12,038 bases of DNA from Crocinitomicaceae bacterium (GTDB lineage: Bacteria > Bacteroidota > Bacteroidia > Flavobacteriales_D > Crocinitomicaceae). The position numbers and the translations under genes were made by a program. The notes under the pieces are model-generated. The model was given only the letters and a program-made list of their open reading frames with translations. It was not told the origin of the DNA and did not search any database. The first letter of the stretch is position 1. Every line of letters begins with the position of its first letter. The stretch is taken from assembly GCA_030830385.1 (NCBI GenBank), contig JAURNA010000064.1:1-12038 (forward strand), written 5' to 3'. Shown here piece by piece: positions 1 through 6,777 of the stretch.

Positions 1-593
1 ATCAGTTGAGTGAGATTGTATCCGGTGGCATTTTTCAGCACATTCGCACCCGTCCAGATGATTTCACCCGTGGGAAGAACAACTTCCAGGTTGAGCACAT
101 ATTCATTTGTGACGCCGTATTTGACTGCTTTCGGACCCCCGGAATTTTCCGAAACATTTCCCCCGATGAAACAGCTTCCTTTACTCGCCGGATCAGGCGG
201 ATAGAACAATCCTTTTTCTTTGACGGTTTCCTGCAGAACCTGGGTAATTACCCCGGGCTCGGTTGTCACTTGATGATTCTTCTCGTCAATTTCAAGAATA
301 CGGTTGAATTTTTCCATGGAGAGCACCACCCCGTTCTTTACGGGTATTGCTCCGCCACTTAGCCCTGTTCGTGCTCCAGATGGCGTTACACAGATCTTTT
401 CGGTGTTACAATGTGCGAGAATAGACGAGATTTCTGCCGTGGTCTCCGGTTTAAGAACAACATCTGGAAGAACGACGATGTCCTCGGTTTCATCCTGACC
501 ATACTGCTCCCGTATTTCCACGGAAGTAACGCATCGGTCTCCGAGTAACCCGGCAAAAAAATGAAGGTCCTTATCATCTGGAGTTTTGTACAT
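1..593 (-). CDS. FAD-linked oxidase, GlcD / D-2-hydroxyacid dehydrogenase type (3' part beyond window)
   Basis: The frame is open from the ATG at 593 to the window edge, giving the first 197 residues of a protein whose family is usually about 460-500 residues. The visible part is the FAD-binding PCMH-type domain (FAD_binding_4). Residues 71-81 (PSGARTGLSGG) match the nucleotide-binding loop, and residues 144-153 (GGNVSENSGG) followed by KYGVT at 158-162 match the conserved GGN-x-AEN-x-GG block of GlcD and D-lactate dehydrogenases. Family members oxidise glycolate, D-lactate or similar 2-hydroxyacids to 2-oxoacids, passing electrons to the respiratory chain or an electron-transfer partner. The C-terminal FAD-oxidase domain that fixes the substrate is outside the window, so substrate is unknown. 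There is no signal peptide, so it is probably cytoplasmic or peripheral to the inner membrane. It lies 53 nt downstream of the OmpA gene beyond an intrinsic terminator, so it probably has its own promoter. Family assignment is firm; the specific enzyme is not. Confidence 0.9.
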   Translation of the reverse strand, partial: MYKTPDDKDLHFFAGLLGDRCVTSVEIREQYGQDETEDIVVLPDVVLKPETTAEISSILAHCNTEKICVTPSGARTGLSGGAIPVKNGVVLSMEKFNRILEIDEKNHQVTTEPGVITQVLQETVKEKGLFYPPDPASKGSCFIGGNVSENSGGPKAVKYGVTNEYVLNLEVVLPTGEIIWTGANVLKNATGYNLTQL

Positions 594-597
594 GAAT

Positions 598-605
598 CAA
601 AAATA
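598..605 (-). promoter_or_regulatory. Candidate -7 promoter element for the FAD oxidase
   Basis: On the minus strand these bases read TATTTTTG, an exact match to the Bacteroidota -7 consensus TAnnTTTG. Only 4 nt (ATTC) separate it from the ATG at 593, so a transcript from here would have almost no leader. I do not see a TTTG-type -33 box at the usual 19-20 nt spacing, because that position falls in the GC-rich terminator stem. The call rests on one short motif in an AT-rich stretch. Confidence 0.35.
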
Positions 606-614
606 GCATTCCAC

Positions 615-638
615 AAAAAATCCCGCTCTTCGGCGGGA
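615..638 (-). terminator. Intrinsic terminator of the TPR-OmpA operon
   Basis: Read on the minus strand there is a perfect 6-bp GC-rich stem, TCCCGC / GCGGGA (638-633 and 626-621), around a 6-nt loop, followed directly by six T residues (620-615). The stem begins 8 nt after the stop codon at 647-649. Position, stem and T-tract all fit a rho-independent terminator for the OmpA-family gene. On the plus strand the stem is followed only by a short CTTTT, so termination in that direction would be weaker. Confidence 0.85.
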
Positions 639-646
639 CTTTTCTC

Positions 647-2710
647 TTAGTTGGCGATAATTTCAAATTCGGTTCGTCTGTTTTCCTGTCGACCTGCTGC
701 CGTGTTGTTTGCGGCAACCGGGCGGGACGGACCATAGCCTTTCGCTGTCATACGGTTGGATGCAATTCCTTTTCCTTTGAGGTAGTTCACAACGGCCTGA
801 GCCCGATCTTGTGACAAGCCCTCGTTGAGTTTAGCCGATCCCGTGTTATCGGTATGACCGGAAATCTCAACCTCCAAAGAAGGAACGTCCTTCAATAGTT
901 TAACCAGGCGATCCAACTCGGTATTTGATTCGCTTCGAAGCGTCGATTTACCGGTGTCGAAAAAAATGTTTCGCAGAGCGATCTTGCTTCCAACAGCGAT
1001 GTTTTTCAATTCAATGACCTTACTCACCAGGTTGTCTGCAGCGCCTTTCGGAATATCGAAATTTTCTGAGTGAAACAGATATCCTTCTGCTTTCACAGCG
1101 ATCCCGTAGTTCTTGCCGGAAGGAAGTGTAAGGATGAATTTACCCGTCGCGCTGTTCGTGGTGAATGTCTCGATGATTTTGCCGGAAGCATTATCCGTGA
1201 TTTCGATGTCTGACTCTACGGCTTTCTTGGTCATGTGGTCGATTGTCTTCCCTTTGAATACCGTGAATGATTTGCGGTTAACATCAACGGTGTTTTCAAT
1301 GGCATTGTCCTTGATGGGGTTCACAATAGAAGCCAAAAGGTAATCTTCAGTCGTCATTGCCGGAGTCTTTTCAGGTCCCCAGAACGTCACCTTATAGATG
1401 TCATATCCGCCTTGACCTCCCGCTCGGTTCGAAGAGATGTATGCGTACTTCCCGTTTGCCGTTGCAGAGAAATAGAAATCGTCATAAGGTGTGTTGATAG
1501 GGTATCCGAGGTTTTCGGGTTTCGACCAAGTACCGTTAATGTTCTTGGAAACGAAGATGTCGTATCCACCCATCGAACCAGATCCCTGCGATGCAATGTA
1601 CATGGTTTCACCATCGAGGTGAACGTAGATCGGTCCTTCGTTAAACTTACTATTCACGGTTGATATCATTTGAGCAGCTCCGTAATCTTTGCGAATTTTA
1701 CTCTGCATACTACTGTACATTACCTCAAATCCATTCGAGCGATTGGCATTGTCACGATTAAAGTAAATGCTCCAGCCATCAGCACTGTAGGACGCATATA
1801 CTTCATTGGCTCTGGACGATGAAATTTGTACCGGCAATTTTCTTGGGGCGGTCCAATCAAATCCTTTCAATTCACTCTCGAAAATATCGGTTTGGCCGTC
1901 CTCTACACGGTGCATCAAAAGCTTCGTTCCATCATAACTGAGGTTGTTGGAAACATCGTCTTCGGAGGTGTTCACACCTTTCACTGATTTCAATGGGCTC
2001 CACTTGCCGTCTGAATAAGTCGACATGTAAATGTCGTCATCATACCCTCCCACTTCGTTCGGGCTGTGGTCGTTCGGACGATTGGATGTCATGATGAGTT
2101 CTCCTCCGTCTGTAGAAACGGATGGACCGTGATCGTTGAACTCAGAGTTTAATTCAGTTATGTTGTCCACCCACGCTCGAACGGGGTTTCCTTCCAATTC
2201 CTGCGCAACGCTGCATTCCTTTTCACGCTTGGTCACGAACTTGCTGAAGTTATCGGCCTTTTTGTATTCCGCCTCGAAGGTTTTGTATGCTTTGATGGCC
2301 TCGCTGTATTTACCCGAAAGCTGAAGGGCATATCCGTAGTAAAAGTTCATGAACGGGTCACATGCCGGGTCGAGTTTGTATGCGTCCATCAGGTACTTGA
2401 TGCAGGGCTCGCGATCGGCGGAGTTTGCATAACAAACCCCAATTTTGAAATTCAGCAATCCGTTCTTCGGGTTGAAATCCTGTGCTTTCAGGTAGTGTTT
2501 CAATGCCTTGGCGTAATTCAGTCCCGGACTTTTCACCTCGAAAATAGCCGTGTTTGCCAATTCGAAGAATTCGTCTCCTGCCTTGATGTTGTCTGTGGCT
2601 TTCTTGAAGCCTTCCTTGTCATCTTTGAAATTAGATGCTTTAAATTCTACGTCTTGAGCCTGAGCGAATCCCAGGGTCAATGTTGCGATAATGATCGTAA
2701 GTGCTCTCAT
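647..2710 (-). CDS. PorE-like OmpA-family protein (TPR, PD40 propeller, regulatory-like domain, OmpA C-terminus)
   Basis: This is a 687-residue envelope protein. The start is set at 2710 because a clean signal peptide (residues 1-19, ending AQAQ) begins there and the stop of the upstream gene lies just before it; the frame runs open to 2806, but that stretch overlaps the neighbour's coding sequence. Domain order: TPR-like helices about 35-165; PD40/WD40-like propeller strands about 193-445, including GGYDIFVSK (381-389) and GGYDIYKV (434-441); a carboxypeptidase-regulatory-like beta-sandwich about 483-570; and an OmpA peptidoglycan-binding domain about 577-687 with GHTDNTG (618-624, D621) and NRR (677-679), the residues expected to bind diaminopimelate. 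This order is that of PorE, the peptidoglycan-anchoring T9SS component of Porphyromonas gingivalis. Unlike PorE, no lipobox cysteine is visible, so it is predicted soluble in the periplasm. Bacteroidota carry several paralogues, so PorE itself is not proven. Confidence 0.85.
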   Translation of the reverse strand: MRALTIIIATLTLGFAQAQDVEFKASNFKDDKEGFKKATDNIKAGDEFFELANTAIFEVKSPGLNYAKALKHYLKAQDFNPKNGLLNFKIGVCYANSADREPCIKYLMDAYKLDPACDPFMNFYYGYALQLSGKYSEAIKAYKTFEAEYKKADNFSKFVTKREKECSVAQELEGNPVRAWVDNITELNSEFNDHGPSVSTDGGELIMTSNRPNDHSPNEVGGYDDDIYMSTYSDGKWSPLKSVKGVNTSEDDVSNNLSYDGTKLLMHRVEDGQTDIFESELKGFDWTAPRKLPVQISSSRANEVYASYSADGWSIYFNRDNANRSNGFEVMYSSMQSKIRKDYGAAQMISTVNSKFNEGPIYVHLDGETMYIASQGSGSMGGYDIFVSKNINGTWSKPENLGYPINTPYDDFYFSATANGKYAYISSNRAGGQGGYDIYKVTFWGPEKTPAMTTEDYLLASIVNPIKDNAIENTVDVNRKSFTVFKGKTIDHMTKKAVESDIEITDNASGKIIETFTTNSATGKFILTLPSGKNYGIAVKAEGYLFHSENFDIPKGAADNLVSKVIELKNIAVGSKIALRNIFFDTGKSTLRSESNTELDRLVKLLKDVPSLEVEISGHTDNTGSAKLNEGLSQDRAQAVVNYLKGKGIASNRMTAKGYGPSRPVAANNTAAGRQENRRTEFEIIAN

Positions 2711-2720
2711 TTCCGTCGGT

Positions 2721-3827
2721 TTAGTTGCCGCAATTTCCGGCGTAATAATTTTTACCAGTTTCTGACCCAAGCTCTTTGGCTTTGTGCCAATCTTCACATG
2801 CTCCATTCATGTCGCGAAGCATTTCACGCGCATTCGCCCGGTTCACATAGGCAGAAGCATTTTCCGAATCCATTTTGATTGCTTTTTCAGCAAACTGCCT
2901 GGCCTTTTCGTATTCCTTCTTCTGGAAGTAAACACCACTCAGGTTTGCCGCCGCCGCTGAATAATCAGCTTTCAGTTCGATTGCCTTATTGAAGTCTTTC
3001 TCAGCATCGTTGAGGCGTTTTTGATTCATTTGAACCACTCCACGATAGTTGTACGCCAAATGAAAATTTGCATCGATGGAAATCGCCCGGTTGTACGCTG
3101 CAAGCGCTCCGGTGAAATCGTTCATTTTCGCCTTGGTAGACCCGATATTGTTCAACACGAATGCGAGGTTTGGATTCTTTCGCTCCGCCGATTCGTAGTC
3201 AGCAATCGCTTTTGGATATTCTCCCATCATTCGATACGATGAACCACGGTCGTTCAACGCGTTGACGTTGTCCGGATCAAGTGCCAATGTCTTACTGAAG
3301 TAATTTGCCGCACTCTCATAATCCAACTGAAGAAAACGGAGTGTTCCGTAATTGTAATATGCCTTGGGGTTCGAATCATCCAATTGGATGGAATTCTCGT
3401 AATCTGTTTCTGCCTCCAGATATTGGCTCAATCCCTGATAAGACCGTCCGCGCTGAAAGTAGGCTTTTGAGTAATCGGGTTTCAGTTCAATGAGTCGGGC
3501 AAGTGTCTTCACAGCTTCGCTGAATCGTTCCAGCTCATTTTCAGCCACACCTTTGTTATAATACGCGGCTGTAAAATTCGGATAAAATTGAATGGATTTG
3601 CGAAATTCTTCAATCGCCTTGCCGTACTTTTTCTGAGCGAAAAAGTTGACTCCGGCATTGTACGCTTCCTGACTGTTGGCAATTGCTTCGTTTTCGAGAT
3701 TCAACGCTTTAATAGAGTCCCGGTAAGCCTGTTCCTCGGACGTCAATTCATCCACTTGAGAATAGGACGAAAAACTCACAAATCCTGCTGTAAACAAGGT
3801 CAGTAGTATCGTTGTGTTTGGTTTCAT
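2721..3827 (-). CDS. Periplasmic tetratricopeptide-repeat protein (about nine TPRs)
   Basis: A 368-residue protein with a signal peptide at residues 1-24 (cleavage after SSYSQ) and then an almost unbroken array of about nine 34-residue TPRs from about 53 to 358. The repeats show the canonical pattern, e.g. AYYNKGVAENELERFSEAV (88-106) and AYFQRGRSYQGLSQYLEAE (122-140). The last unit has the NGACEDWHKAKELG form (341-354) common in Bacteroidota TPR proteins, and a short tail follows with a second Cys at 366. The start at 3827 is chosen for the signal peptide; the frame stays open to 3932, but that extension covers the intergenic control region. TPR arrays are protein-binding scaffolds, so no catalytic role is suggested. 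Ten nt separate its stop from the PorE-like OmpA gene, so the two are co-transcribed and their products may act together in the periplasm. C344 and C366 could form a disulphide. The partner protein is not known. Confidence 0.88.
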   Translation of the reverse strand: MKPNTTILLTLFTAGFVSFSSYSQVDELTSEEQAYRDSIKALNLENEAIANSQEAYNAGVNFFAQKKYGKAIEEFRKSIQFYPNFTAAYYNKGVAENELERFSEAVKTLARLIELKPDYSKAYFQRGRSYQGLSQYLEAETDYENSIQLDDSNPKAYYNYGTLRFLQLDYESAANYFSKTLALDPDNVNALNDRGSSYRMMGEYPKAIADYESAERKNPNLAFVLNNIGSTKAKMNDFTGALAAYNRAISIDANFHLAYNYRGVVQMNQKRLNDAEKDFNKAIELKADYSAAAANLSGVYFQKKEYEKARQFAEKAIKMDSENASAYVNRANAREMLRDMNGACEDWHKAKELGSETGKNYYAGNCGN

Positions 3828-3854
3828 AGAAATATTGGTTTTTAATGGGGAACC

Positions 3855-3870
3855 CAAAGTACAAACTTTG
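3855..3870. promoter_or_regulatory. Inverted repeat CAAAGT-N4-ACTTTG, possible divergent promoter or operator
   Basis: A perfect 6-bp inverted repeat with a 4-nt spacer (acaa) lies between the divergent TPR and thiolase genes, starting 28 nt upstream of the TPR start. Each arm ends in TTTG when read outward, and on the minus strand it gives TACTTTG, one base short of the Bacteroidota -7 box TAnnTTTG. On the plus strand AAACTTTG differs from that box at one fixed position. It may hold back-to-back -7 elements or bind a dimeric regulator; both are inferences. Confidence 0.35.
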
Positions 3871-3904
3871 TGCCGAACTCCGTGATGGAAGTTTTCCACA
3901 ATAA

Positions 3905-3923
3905 TTAAAATTGTTAATTTTAA
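3905..3923. promoter_or_regulatory. AT-only-arm inverted repeat TTAAAATT-gtt-AATTTTAA upstream of the thiolase
   Basis: This is a perfect inverted repeat of two 8-nt arms around a 3-nt centre, ending 18 nt before the thiolase start codon. Position and symmetry suit an operator for a dimeric repressor, for example one controlling acyl-CoA metabolism, but the arms contain only A and T, so chance symmetry in an AT-rich promoter is also plausible. No T-tract follows it, so it is not a terminator. Confidence 0.35.
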
Positions 3924-3941
3924 AGTCCGCAAGAATAAAAA

Positions 3942-5150
3942 ATGTCGAAGGAAGTATTTATCGTAGACGGAGTGCGTACTCCCATTGGAAATTTTGGAGG
4001 AGCATTATCTCCTGTTCGAGCGGATGATTTGGCGGCCCATGTGATCCGCGAATTGATGGCTCGAAATGCAGGAGTTGACCCCAGAAAAATTGAAGATGTG
4101 ATCTTCGGTTGTGCAAACCAGGCTGGTGAAGATAATCGTAATGTGGCTCGCATGGCTGGATTATTGGCTGGATTGCCACACGAAGCAGGAGGAGAAACCA
4201 TCAACCGTTTGTGTGCTTCCGGCATGGCATCAACGATCAATGCAGCCCGGGCAATCAAAGATGGTGCTGGTGACGTATACATTTCGGGTGGTGTTGAGCA
4301 CATGACACGGGGTCCATGGGTGATCTCAAAAGTATCGAAGCCGTTCGGGCGTGACGCGCAAATGCACGATTCATCGTTTGGATGGAGGTTCATCAACCCG
4401 AAAATGGAGGAGTTGTACGGTACCGACGGAATGGGGCAAACTGCTGAGAATCTTGTGGAGAAGTACGGCATCGAACGAGAGGCGCAGGATGCATTTGCAG
4501 CCCGGTCTCAGGAGAAGGCATCCAGGGCAAGAGAATCGGGGCGATTGGCGAAAGAAATCGTGGCGGTCGAAATTCCTCAACGAAAAAAAAAACCAATCAT
4601 CTTCGATCAGGATGAATTCATTCGCCCTGAGACTACTCAGGAGGTTCTTTCAAAATTGCGAGCCGCATTTCAGAAGGACGGAAGTGTTACTGCCGGAAAT
4701 TCATCGGGATTGAATGACGGAGCAGCTGCTTTGCTGATTGCTTCTGAGGATGCAGTGAATAAATACAACCTCAATCCGCTTGCACGCATCGTGGGAGGAG
4801 CCATTGCCGGTGTAGAACCACGAATCATGGGAATTGGTCCGGTCTATGCTGCTCAGAAAGTGTTAAGTCGTTCCGGTTTGACACTGGATCAAATGAATAT
4901 TTTAGAATTGAATGAGGCATTTGCCGCTCAGGTATTGGCCTGTACGCGGGCTATGGGAGTAGCAGATAACGACCCGAGAATCAACCCGAATGGAGGAGCG
5001 ATTGCCTTAGGTCATCCGTTGGGAATGACAGGTGCCCGAATTCTTCATACAGCAGCAATCGAATTACAGGAAACAAATAAACAATATGCACTGGTCAGTA
5101 TGTGCATAGGAGTGGGGCAGGGATATGCCACAATTCTTGAACGGGTCTGA
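3942..5150 (+). CDS. Thiolase, PcaF/PaaJ (3-oxoadipyl-CoA thiolase)-like acetyl-CoA acyltransferase
   Basis: A 402-residue thiolase of normal family length. It cleaves a 3-oxoacyl-CoA with CoA to give acetyl-CoA and a shortened acyl-CoA, or runs the reverse condensation. The catalytic set is complete: nucleophile C91 in NRLCASGM (88-95), NEAFA (324-328), H358 in GGAIALGHPLG (351-361) and the second cysteine C388 in CIGVGQG. The block GCANQAGEDNRNVARMA (56-72) and the run GWRFINP (147-153) resemble PcaF/PaaJ more than the general FadA or PhaA thiolases. This points to 3-oxoadipyl-CoA or 3-oxo-5,6-dehydrosuberyl-CoA as substrate, but no aromatic-degradation or beta-oxidation genes are nearby, and related Bacteroidota enzymes are often simply called acetyl-CoA acyltransferase. 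It is cytoplasmic. It is divergent from the TPR operon, across a 114-nt region with two inverted repeats, and ends 42 nt before the surface operon with no terminator visible. A 10-A run lies at 4583-4592. Confidence 0.92.
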   Translation: MSKEVFIVDGVRTPIGNFGGALSPVRADDLAAHVIRELMARNAGVDPRKIEDVIFGCANQAGEDNRNVARMAGLLAGLPHEAGGETINRLCASGMASTINAARAIKDGAGDVYISGGVEHMTRGPWVISKVSKPFGRDAQMHDSSFGWRFINPKMEELYGTDGMGQTAENLVEKYGIEREAQDAFAARSQEKASRARESGRLAKEIVAVEIPQRKKKPIIFDQDEFIRPETTQEVLSKLRAAFQKDGSVTAGNSSGLNDGAAALLIASEDAVNKYNLNPLARIVGGAIAGVEPRIMGIGPVYAAQKVLSRSGLTLDQMNILELNEAFAAQVLACTRAMGVADNDPRINPNGGAIALGHPLGMTGARILHTAAIELQETNKQYALVSMCIGVGQGYATILERV

Positions 5151-5166
5151 CCAACTAACCAACTAA
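5151..5166 (+). repeat. Perfect tandem duplication of CCAACTAA
   Basis: Two head-to-tail copies of an 8-nt unit begin on the base after the thiolase stop codon and end 26 nt before the lipoprotein start. This 42-nt gap has no hairpin with a T-tract and no good TAnnTTTG box, so the downstream genes may be transcribed partly from the thiolase promoter. The repeat itself may be a small duplication without function. Confidence 0.6.
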
Positions 5167-5192
5167 ATCAATCGAACAAACGTCTACTTAAC

Positions 5193-6773
5193 ATGCGAAA
5201 AATACTACTATTGGGGCTTCTGTCCGTCGCGATCGTGTCTTGTAAAAAAGAAAATACGCGATGGGAAACAGGTTGGAATGCTCCCCTGATAAATGATACG
5301 CTCTCACTGGCGAATTGGGTGAACGATTCTACGTTGATCGAATCCGAAGGGTTTTACCATCTCAATTTAAGAAGGCCCCTTTTTGACATTGATATAAATG
5401 ATGTCATCGCCATTCCCGATACACTTATCGACGATTCATACATCATTCCGTTCCCGCTTATTACGGTAGAACCGGGACAAATGTTCATCAATGAGCAGAA
5501 GGAATTCGACCTGCCAATCCCGGATGCAGAGATTCGGCGAGTGGGTCTCAGGAATGGCTTAATTGACTTTACGATTAAGAATCCAACGGAGACAAAAATG
5601 ACCTTCAAGGTGGACATCTTGGGAGCAGAAAAAGATGGGGTGCCGTTTAGTCGCAACTTTATCGCGCCGGCCGCATCGGGGGCGAATCCGGGCGTACTTG
5701 TTGAAACCATTGACCTGAGTGGTTACTTGATTGATCTCACTGGCCTTGATGGACAGCAAAGAAACATGCTGTCTACACGGACACAAATTAGCTCAGACCC
5801 CGACGGGCCCACCGTAACAATGACGCTGGGTGATGTGGCTGATTACGCGATGGATATGCACGATTTCGAGCTGAACTACGCTTTGGGGTATTTTGGAAAT
5901 GTGACGATTTCCGATACAATAAGCGTTTATTTGAGTTCGCTGGATATCGTTGAAAGTGGCTCCATAGATTTTCCGGCTTCCACCGTACGTTTTGAAGTGG
6001 AGAATGGAATTAAGGTTGCTGGATCGGTAATGTTGAGCTCTGTGAAGAATATCAACAATCAGAATAATACGGTTTCTCTGATGCATCCTCAGCTGGGTAT
6101 CCCATTTACCATCAATCAGGCGTTGGGAAGTTGGGGGACGTTGACACCGTCGGTCAGTTTGATCGAGTTCAACGCAGACAACAGCAATATTGAACCGTTC
6201 CTCGAGAATATGGGAGCCAATTACGAAGTGAATTACGCGATTGAATTAAACCCATGGGGCAATACATCGTCAGGTTCTGATGAGCTGTTTCCGGATAGCA
6301 GGCTCAGAATCAACCTGGAAGCGGAAATGCCATTGACGATTGGAGCGGATCAATTGGTATTGGCAGATACATTTGCGGTGGATCTTTCGCAACCCGGATC
6401 GGGTGTAACGATCAAAAATGGAGAGTTGATCGTCAACGCAAGCAATGCGTATCCGTTTTCTGCTGACATCACGCTTTATCTGGCCGATGCAAATTACAAT
6501 GTGTTGCATACAATTCAGGGAACAGAGCGAATACAGTCCGGACAATTGGGTGCCATGAACGCAGACAGCCTCCTGGTAAGCGATTCGGAAGTTTCATTTG
6601 TGATTCCGGCAGAAGCAGCCGGAGATTTGGAACAAGTGAAAAATATCATCGTTCGTGCCGGGTTCAATACAATTGACCCTGCAACTTCTACTGTACAATC
6701 CATGGGGATTCCGATCGGAGCATTCCTGGCATTGAAACTAAGGGCAAGACTAATCACAGAAAACCAATTCTAA
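5193..6773 (+). CDS. Uncharacterised outer-membrane-type lipoprotein with repeated beta-sandwich segments
   Basis: A 526-residue protein beginning with a lipoprotein signal (MRKILLLGLLSVAIVSC) whose C17 would be lipidated; the following residues KKEN are charged, loosely like surface-export signals of Bacteroidota lipoproteins. I do not recognise a named family. The body is beta-rich and Ser/Asp/Asn-rich, and has at least three segments of similar shape, where a hydrophobic strand containing a V/I-x-N turn leads into an alternating amphipathic strand: about 117-145 (FTIKNPTETKMTFKVDI), 263-285 (RFEVENGIKVAGSVM) and 404-438 (ELIVNASNAYPFSADITLYL). This recalls Ig-like or LEA14-type beta-sandwiches, which is an inference from strand pattern only. 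The next gene starts 4 nt after the stop codon, so the lipoprotein and barrel protein are probably made together and may interact at the outer membrane. I see no catalytic motif, so a structural or binding role is more likely. Confidence 0.8.
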   Translation: MRKILLLGLLSVAIVSCKKENTRWETGWNAPLINDTLSLANWVNDSTLIESEGFYHLNLRRPLFDIDINDVIAIPDTLIDDSYIIPFPLITVEPGQMFINEQKEFDLPIPDAEIRRVGLRNGLIDFTIKNPTETKMTFKVDILGAEKDGVPFSRNFIAPAASGANPGVLVETIDLSGYLIDLTGLDGQQRNMLSTRTQISSDPDGPTVTMTLGDVADYAMDMHDFELNYALGYFGNVTISDTISVYLSSLDIVESGSIDFPASTVRFEVENGIKVAGSVMLSSVKNINNQNNTVSLMHPQLGIPFTINQALGSWGTLTPSVSLIEFNADNSNIEPFLENMGANYEVNYAIELNPWGNTSSGSDELFPDSRLRINLEAEMPLTIGADQLVLADTFAVDLSQPGSGVTIKNGELIVNASNAYPFSADITLYLADANYNVLHTIQGTERIQSGQLGAMNADSLLVSDSEVSFVIPAEAAGDLEQVKNIIVRAGFNTIDPATSTVQSMGIPIGAFLALKLRARLITENQF

Positions 6774-6777
6774 CCTG

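Noticed and set aside
1..362. 118-codon plus-strand open frame at the window start
   Set aside because: It is antisense to the FAD-oxidase gene, whose minus-strand translation shows a clear FAD-binding domain.
2711..2806. N-terminal extension of the OmpA-family frame to an ATG at 2806
   Set aside because: It lies within the coding sequence of the TPR gene, and the extension would bury a clean signal peptide that begins at 2710.
3828..3932. N-terminal extension of the TPR frame to an ATG at 3932
   Set aside because: The signal peptide starts at the Met at 3827. The extension covers the divergent promoter region with its inverted repeats and has no protein-like character.
3920..4471. 183-codon open frame on the minus strand opposite the thiolase
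   Set aside because: It is a shadow of the thiolase, which is a complete family member with all its catalytic residues. The antisense product has no recognisable domain.
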